Shown: one piece after another, positions 59,982 through 64,000 of the stretch
Layout: each line of letters begins with the position of its first letter
How positions within the stretch are numbered: position 1 is the first letter of the stretch
DNA from: HKST-UBA178 sp965223815
GTDB lineage: Bacteria; Pseudomonadota; Gammaproteobacteria; Chromatiales; Chromatiaceae
Direction: 5' to 3'
NCBI GenBank assembly: GCA_965223815.1
Contig: OZ245019.1
Span: 310,001-374,000, forward strand
Length of the DNA: 64,000 nt
Notes under the pieces: generated by a model
What the model was told of the DNA's origin: nothing
The model's database searches: none
The model's input: the letters and a program-made list of their open reading frames with translations, nothing else
Program-made: the position numbers and the translations under genes

Positions 59982-61526
59982 TCAGGGAATAAGCAGAGTC
60001 ATTTCCGGTACCACCCTGTCAGGATCTTCCAGTATGTGGGTATTGGCCTCGAAGATCTCCGGCCAGCGGTTGGCATCGCCATACACACGCAAGGCAACTA
60101 TACCCAGAGTGTCCTCAGGCTGCAGCTGGTATACACCATCCGCGCCACTGGCGTTGGCAATCAGCAATTGTTGTTGAGCAAGATCCTCCGCCAGTCGATC
60201 TCGTTGCGAGATCAGATCGGCATCCCCGGGGTTGCGGCGCAGTTTTCTGCTTACATCCATGAGCTGGGTGGCGAGCCCGCCTGCAGGTTCCTGCAGGCTG
60301 CTCAATGTGGCACTACCGCCCAGGGAGGCAGGGAGGTCGGCCTGCAGCTGGGTAAAATCCCTGCGTAGACTACCTGCGGCGGATTCGGTTTTGGCCAGGG
60401 TGCCTTCCAGCTCTTTCAGTGCGCTTCGCGATTGTGCCAGATCGGCGTTTGCCTGGTCGCGCTCCGCAGTTATTTTTGCCAACTGCTCCTTTGTTTGTCC
60501 CAGGTTTGAGCGATACTGATCTAAGGTGGCGCTCAGCTTGTCGCGTTCAGCCGATACGGTGTTTAGCTGGCCTTCGGTTTTCATCAGGCCTTCCTTGGTT
60601 TGCGCCAGTGTGTTGGCGATCTGTTCTCGCTTTTCGGTATTGCTCGCAAGTGCCTTTTCCACTTTTTCCCTGGCCGCTTTCTCTGCAGACAGTTTTGCAT
60701 TCAGTTCGTTGCGCTCGGCGGTAAGCGCGGCCAGCTTTTTCCTCTCTTCGGCCAGTGTCTTTTCTGACTGGGTGATCGCCATACGTTGTTTCTCTTGGAC
60801 AGCATTGGCAGCAACCAGGTCTTGCTCAACCTTTTGCTTGATGTTTCGCTCCGCCGCCAGCTGTTTGTTCAGCTCATCGCGCTGGGCAACCATTGCAGCC
60901 AGTTTATCCTTTTCATCGGCGAGCATCTTCTCTGTTTGGGCGATCGTCTTTAAGTGCTTGTCATTTTGGGCCTGAGCGGCAGCCAGCGCCTGCTCCGCTT
61001 CGCCTTTGGCCTGTTGTTCGGCCTTGAGCCGCATGTTCAAATTGTCTCGCTGGGCAGATATCGAAGCGTTTTTTTGTTGCGATTCCGCGGCCGCTTTTTC
61101 CAGGCTGGCGATGGTTTTGGCCTGCGAATCCTGCTCACTGCTCGCGGCCGCAAGATTCTGCTCGGCTTGTTTTCTGGCGGACTGTTCCGCGGTGAGTTTA
61201 TTTCCCAGGTCATCCCTCTGGGCGCTCAGGCTAGCAGCACGCTGCTCGCTCTCCTCCAGTGCCTTTTGAGCCTGATTTAAGGAGGCGATGGCCTCATCGC
61301 GCTCTTTATTGGCCCTGGTCAGCGCCTGCTCTGCCTCGGAAAGCGCCTTCTGCACCTCCGATAGTGGGACTTGAACAGGTGGCGCCCCAGCTGTGTTTGT
61401 ATCGTCCGCAGCCTGGGATGGAAGCGCAGCACAGAGAAAGGACGCCAGGGCAGCCATCGAAAAGGTAAGGCCTATGCGGCCTCTTGGGCGAACAGCCGTT
61501 TCGCTAGTCGACAACAGTATTTTCAT
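59982..61526 (-). CDS. periplasmic coiled-coil protein with C-terminal LysM domain
   Basis: 514 residues. A signal peptide (FSMAALASFLCAALPSQAA) is followed by some 370 residues of continuous Ala/Glu/Gln/Lys heptads with repeating strings such as LAAERNIKQKVEQDL and LTAERNELNAKLSAE, a long extended coiled coil. The last 55 residues (YQLQPEDTLGIVALRVYGDANRWPEIFEANTHIL...) are a LysM-type domain that should bind peptidoglycan. It resembles periplasmic tethers or YbgF/FimV-like proteins, but the family is not identified. It is monocistronic with its own terminator. Confidence 0.8.
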   Translation of the reverse strand: MKILLSTSETAVRPRGRIGLTFSMAALASFLCAALPSQAADDTNTAGAPPVQVPLSEVQKALSEAEQALTRANKERDEAIASLNQAQKALEESEQRAASLSAQRDDLGNKLTAEQSARKQAEQNLAAASSEQDSQAKTIASLEKAAAESQQKNASISAQRDNLNMRLKAEQQAKGEAEQALAAAQAQNDKHLKTIAQTEKMLADEKDKLAAMVAQRDELNKQLAAERNIKQKVEQDLVAANAVQEKQRMAITQSEKTLAEERKKLAALTAERNELNAKLSAEKAAREKVEKALASNTEKREQIANTLAQTKEGLMKTEGQLNTVSAERDKLSATLDQYRSNLGQTKEQLAKITAERDQANADLAQSRSALKELEGTLAKTESAAGSLRRDFTQLQADLPASLGGSATLSSLQEPAGGLATQLMDVSRKLRRNPGDADLISQRDRLAEDLAQQQLLIANASGADGVYQLQPEDTLGIVALRVYGDANRWPEIFEANTHILEDPDRVVPEMTLLIP

Positions 61527-61915
61527 TTACTCCTCCGATTATTTCATTCACTTGTGAGGTACGTCCGTTTTGTAATTCTTGACCCGACTATACTCCGTCT
61601 GTTGCAGGGAATGCACAGGGGTGGGCTAACCATACCCGATCATTCCAGGATCGATCAGTGACTGTGGTCAATCGAACCGCGATTGTGCAGACAATGTGTT
61701 GCCCGACGGAGGTGGTGCGTGCCAAAAGCCAGCACGCCTGCAGGTGCTCCCAATTCGCGCAGGTTCAGCAGGTCGAAATCCCGAAGCAGCAACCATGCCA
61801 GTGGGGTAGAGTTCATATAGATCAATATGTTAGTGGCGTGAGGTCGTCTGTTGGCCGCTGATCATGTAAATTAATCTGACATAACCTAAAATTCTCAGCG
61901 GATGGAAATTCAGGT
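61527..61915. other. intergenic region upstream of the DUF502 gene
   Basis: 389 bases between divergent genes. Promoters for both the LysM gene and the DUF502 gene must lie here. An AT-rich stretch (61861-61893) just ahead of the DUF502 gene is the likeliest promoter location. No RNA gene or strong repeat was seen. Confidence 0.5.
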
Positions 61916-62638
61916 ATGGGCGCGACGGAACATCTTGAAACTGGCATTTTCAAGCAGATCGCTAGAACTTTCGTTGCCGGGTTGCTAGCGGCATTGCCGC
62001 TGGCCTTGACTCTGGCGGTCATTGTCTGGTCGGCGGAATTCATCCAACGCTTTCTTGGCCCCAAGAGTACCATCGGAAAGCTGCTCGAATCTTTCGGGCT
62101 GAGGTTCGTTTCATCGGAGATTGTCGCCTATCTGTTGGGTGTCGTACTGACGCTGCTGCTGGTTTATCTGATCGGGGTATTGGTGGAGGCGGGTCTCAAG
62201 AATCGGTGGCAGTTTTTAATCGATTATCTGTTTCAGCGGATACCCTTGGTGAGAACCGTCTACCAAACGGTTTCGCGCTTGCTGGAGATGTTTGAGCCCC
62301 GTGACCAGTCCAGTCTCAAGGCGATGAGTGCGGTGATGTGCCATCTGGGGGGGAAGGGAGGGACCGCCGTGCTGGCGCTCATGCCAAGCCCGGAGAGTGT
62401 CACGTTGAGCGGCCGTGAATACAAGGCGGTACTCATTCCCACCGCTCCTGTGCCTTTCGGGGGCGCCATTCTCTATGTCCCTGAAGATTGGGTTGAACCG
62501 GCGGACTTTGCCTTTGACGGATTGTTGAATATTTACATGTCAATGGGAGCCAATTCTTCGGACTATCTGCACCCCCAGAGTCCCCTGGCCAATCGCGCAG
62601 CCGGACCATCCGGAAATTCGCCCAAGCCGAGCGACTAG
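61916..62638 (+). CDS. DUF502 family membrane protein
   Basis: 240 residues. Two helices (IARTFVAGLLAALPLALTLAVIVW and EIVAYLLGVVLTLLLVYLIGVLVEAGL) are followed by the family motif RIPLVRTVYQTVSRLLEMF and a soluble domain (ALMPSPESVTL, VPFGGAILYVPEDWV). DUF502 proteins are conserved in many bacteria; their function is not defined. It stands alone on the + strand. Confidence 0.9.
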   Translation: MGATEHLETGIFKQIARTFVAGLLAALPLALTLAVIVWSAEFIQRFLGPKSTIGKLLESFGLRFVSSEIVAYLLGVVLTLLLVYLIGVLVEAGLKNRWQFLIDYLFQRIPLVRTVYQTVSRLLEMFEPRDQSSLKAMSAVMCHLGGKGGTAVLALMPSPESVTLSGREYKAVLIPTAPVPFGGAILYVPEDWVEPADFAFDGLLNIYMSMGANSSDYLHPQSPLANRAAGPSGNSPKPSD

Positions 62639-62712
62639 CCGGAGCCGACGGTTTCGGGTCGCTTGCGATTTTTAGCAATCGCCACCCGCCCATGCATGGA
62701 CTGCGCTGGGCG

Positions 62713-63372
62713 TCATTTTCTGGGGCAGCAATTCTCGAGAATGTACTCCAGGTATTCAAGCCTTTGCAGGGAGATTTTGATTTTCTCTTCGAGTTCCGCA
62801 CCTGGATCGTCAATGACGTGCAGCAGGTCCTCGTGGAAGAATACCTCGAAGCTATCCAGATAGCGGACTTCATGCTCCTTGTCCAGGATCAAATTATCGA
62901 TGCCGTAGAGATCTATGACCTTCGATTCTTTGCGATACAAGTCCCGAGCGACATCAACGAACATTTGAAGCTGTCTGCGTGCCTTGGGCAATCGCGCCAG
63001 CAGAGGCATCGCCTCCTCTTCGTTGGCTGGATTGGCGATGTTGAACCAAGGGATGTGGGCGCGGGCCAGTACCAGTAGATTCTCCTCCCCATTTATTAGG
63101 GTTTGAACGAATAGTGCCGTTGGAATGATCTCGTTGAGCTGGTTTTTCAGCCGCAGATAATCTCTGTTGTAAATCCGCATCTCTCCAAGGGTGCAATCCA
63201 AGAAATGCCGTTTGATCACCAGATCAATGGCTACCCCGGATGGTGGTTGCCTGTAGCCACCGCTCAGCCACACCGTGCAGTGGGCGCCCTGGGTGGCGAT
63301 GAGTGTGGCCGGTAGGTTCATGGTGTCCAGGCAGGCAATATTGGAGGAGATGCGGTCGAATTCTTTTGACAT
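62713..63372 (-). CDS. unrecognised 219-residue cytoplasmic protein
   Basis: No signal peptide or membrane helix. Charged, with MNLPATLIATQGAHCTVWLSGGYRQPPSGVAIDLVIKRH near the start and VIDLYGIDNLILDKEHEVRYLDSFEVFFHED near the end. The last string looks like the catalytic-loop/metal region of a protein-kinase-like fold (Asn-Leu-Ile-Leu...Tyr-Leu-Asp), but the Lys-containing ATP loop is not clear. It may be a small kinase-like or Ser/Thr-family remnant. Neighbours give no hint. Confidence 0.55.
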   Translation of the reverse strand: MSKEFDRISSNIACLDTMNLPATLIATQGAHCTVWLSGGYRQPPSGVAIDLVIKRHFLDCTLGEMRIYNRDYLRLKNQLNEIIPTALFVQTLINGEENLLVLARAHIPWFNIANPANEEEAMPLLARLPKARRQLQMFVDVARDLYRKESKVIDLYGIDNLILDKEHEVRYLDSFEVFFHEDLLHVIDDPGAELEEKIKISLQRLEYLEYILENCCPRK

Positions 63373-63422
63373 GTTTCGGTGTGAGAACAGAGGAAAGCCC
63401 GGGAGGGGTGGCCGGTTCCAGA

Positions 63423-64000
63423 TTATTGTTTGCGCGAACTAGTATTGTAACCTGTTGAAAAGGCCTGTTTCGAGGCTCTTTCAGAGTTGTGGCCATCAAT
63501 TCTGGTGTGGTTCTCTTTTACCGGGTACCAGCAAGGGGGGCGAGCGGCGTGGCTTAGGGCTCCGAAGCGTGAGCATAGCCAAGGGCGCCCGTGTTCCGTG
63601 GCATTTTCGACGCCGGGATTACAGAGTGCCGCCGCACTGAATGTATCTAGGCGACACTGGACCGTGGGAGTGGCAAACCCAAGCACATTCACCGTGCTCG
63701 GGTCGGGAGTCTCGAAGCGTGGTGGTTCGATATTTTTCCGGTCCGCGAAGAAACGACTGAGCGCGTACCCGGACATGGTGGTCTGTACGCATGTCTGCCA
63801 CTCATCCAGCTCGCGGAATGCCCAAGCGCAACGCTGCACTACCCTATGGGGTGCTCCCTGATCTCCGGGGCGCCTGCCATAGGGCAGGTGCATCAAAAAA
63901 CGGCGCATGCAGGAAGCGGCGGCGAAGTAGTCTGCCTGTCCTTCGGTAGAGAAGCGTTTGAATGCCGGCTTGCCGGCGAGAAAATGACCTATTTCGTGGC
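63423..64000 (-). CDS. zinc metallopeptidase-like protein, 5' part outside window
   Basis: The frame is open to the window edge. Reading in from 63998 it gives HEIGHFLAGKPAFKRF, an HExxH zinc motif, followed by STEGQADYFAAASCMRRFL, whose Glu could be the third ligand. The remainder is Cys- and Arg-containing with FATPTVQCRLDTFSAAALCNPG, then a tail of unclear reality. It looks like the C-terminal half of an exported or envelope metallopeptidase; the family is not identified. A shorter frame beginning at the internal Met (63908) would miss the active site. Confidence 0.6.
   Translation of the reverse strand, partial: HEIGHFLAGKPAFKRFSTEGQADYFAAASCMRRFLMHLPYGRRPGDQGAPHRVVQRCAWAFRELDEWQTCVQTTMSGYALSRFFADRKNIEPPRFETPDPSTVNVLGFATPTVQCRLDTFSAAALCNPGVENATEHGRPWLCSRFGALSHAARPPCWYPVKENHTRIDGHNSERASKQAFSTGYNTSSRKQ

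Overview
The window is a contiguous piece of a proteobacterial chromosome, moderately GC-rich and densely coded. It looks like a free-living or symbiotic gammaproteobacterium related to purple-sulfur or sulfur-oxidising lineages. This placement is an inference from gene content: crp next to an OsmC/YhfA gene, rplM-rpsI, coq7, a KefF/KefB pair, RegBA-type redox signalling, and a hup/hyp hydrogenase locus with its own H2 sensor. No insertion sequence, phage or CRISPR array was seen.

Layout. 1-6.5 kb: tail of a YcbK-like gene, AI-2E family permease, lipoprotein, TraB-family protein, TtcA-like enzyme, then an SPFH/NfeD/anchored-protein operon. 6.5-12.5 kb: crp divergent from osmC/yhfA and a DUF885 protein with a degenerate metal site, glcF-coq7, rplM-rpsI and tRNA-Gln(CTG). 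12.7-25.5 kb: two paralogous cassettes, each a secreted metallo-beta-lactamase-fold hydrolase with a TetR regulator whose promoter carries tandem palindromes. Between them lie a TPR-sulfotransferase, a copper-delivery operon (PCuAC, Sco, small anchored protein, PCuAC) divergent from regB-regA, an HlyD-like protein, an outer-membrane barrel and the remnant of a second barrel. 25.6-29.6 kb: an unrecognised 610-residue envelope protein with an ABC ATPase and an FtsX-like permease interrupted by an in-frame TAG. 29.9-38.1 kb: porin, livKHMGF, CPXCG protein, LysE exporter, Gdx/SugE-type SMR exporter and two small envelope proteins. 38.4-56.6 kb: the hydrogenase locus. 56.6-64 kb: HIT protein, KefB/KefF, a coiled-coil LysM protein, DUF502 protein, an unrecognised protein and a truncated HEIGH metallopeptidase.

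The hydrogenase locus is the main functional unit. It encodes an uptake [NiFe]-hydrogenase (hupS, hupL, a 66-residue membrane protein, hupC), maturation factors (hupD, F, G, H, I, J, hypA, B, C, D, E, hypX) and the regulatory set hupR, hupT, hupU, hupV. The small subunit carries the six-cysteine pattern of O2-tolerant enzymes (mature Cys19 and Cys120). HypX, which makes the CO ligand in air, fits an oxic lifestyle. HupV ends at its last metal-binding His, with no cleavable tail, and has the Ile62/Phe110 pair of O2-insensitive sensors. A good sigma-54 promoter with a near-consensus IHF site precedes hupS. This suggests the circuit H2 -> HupUV -> HupT -> HupR -> sigma-54 promoter. hypF is not in the window.

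All calls come from reading translated sequence and recalling families. No database search was run.
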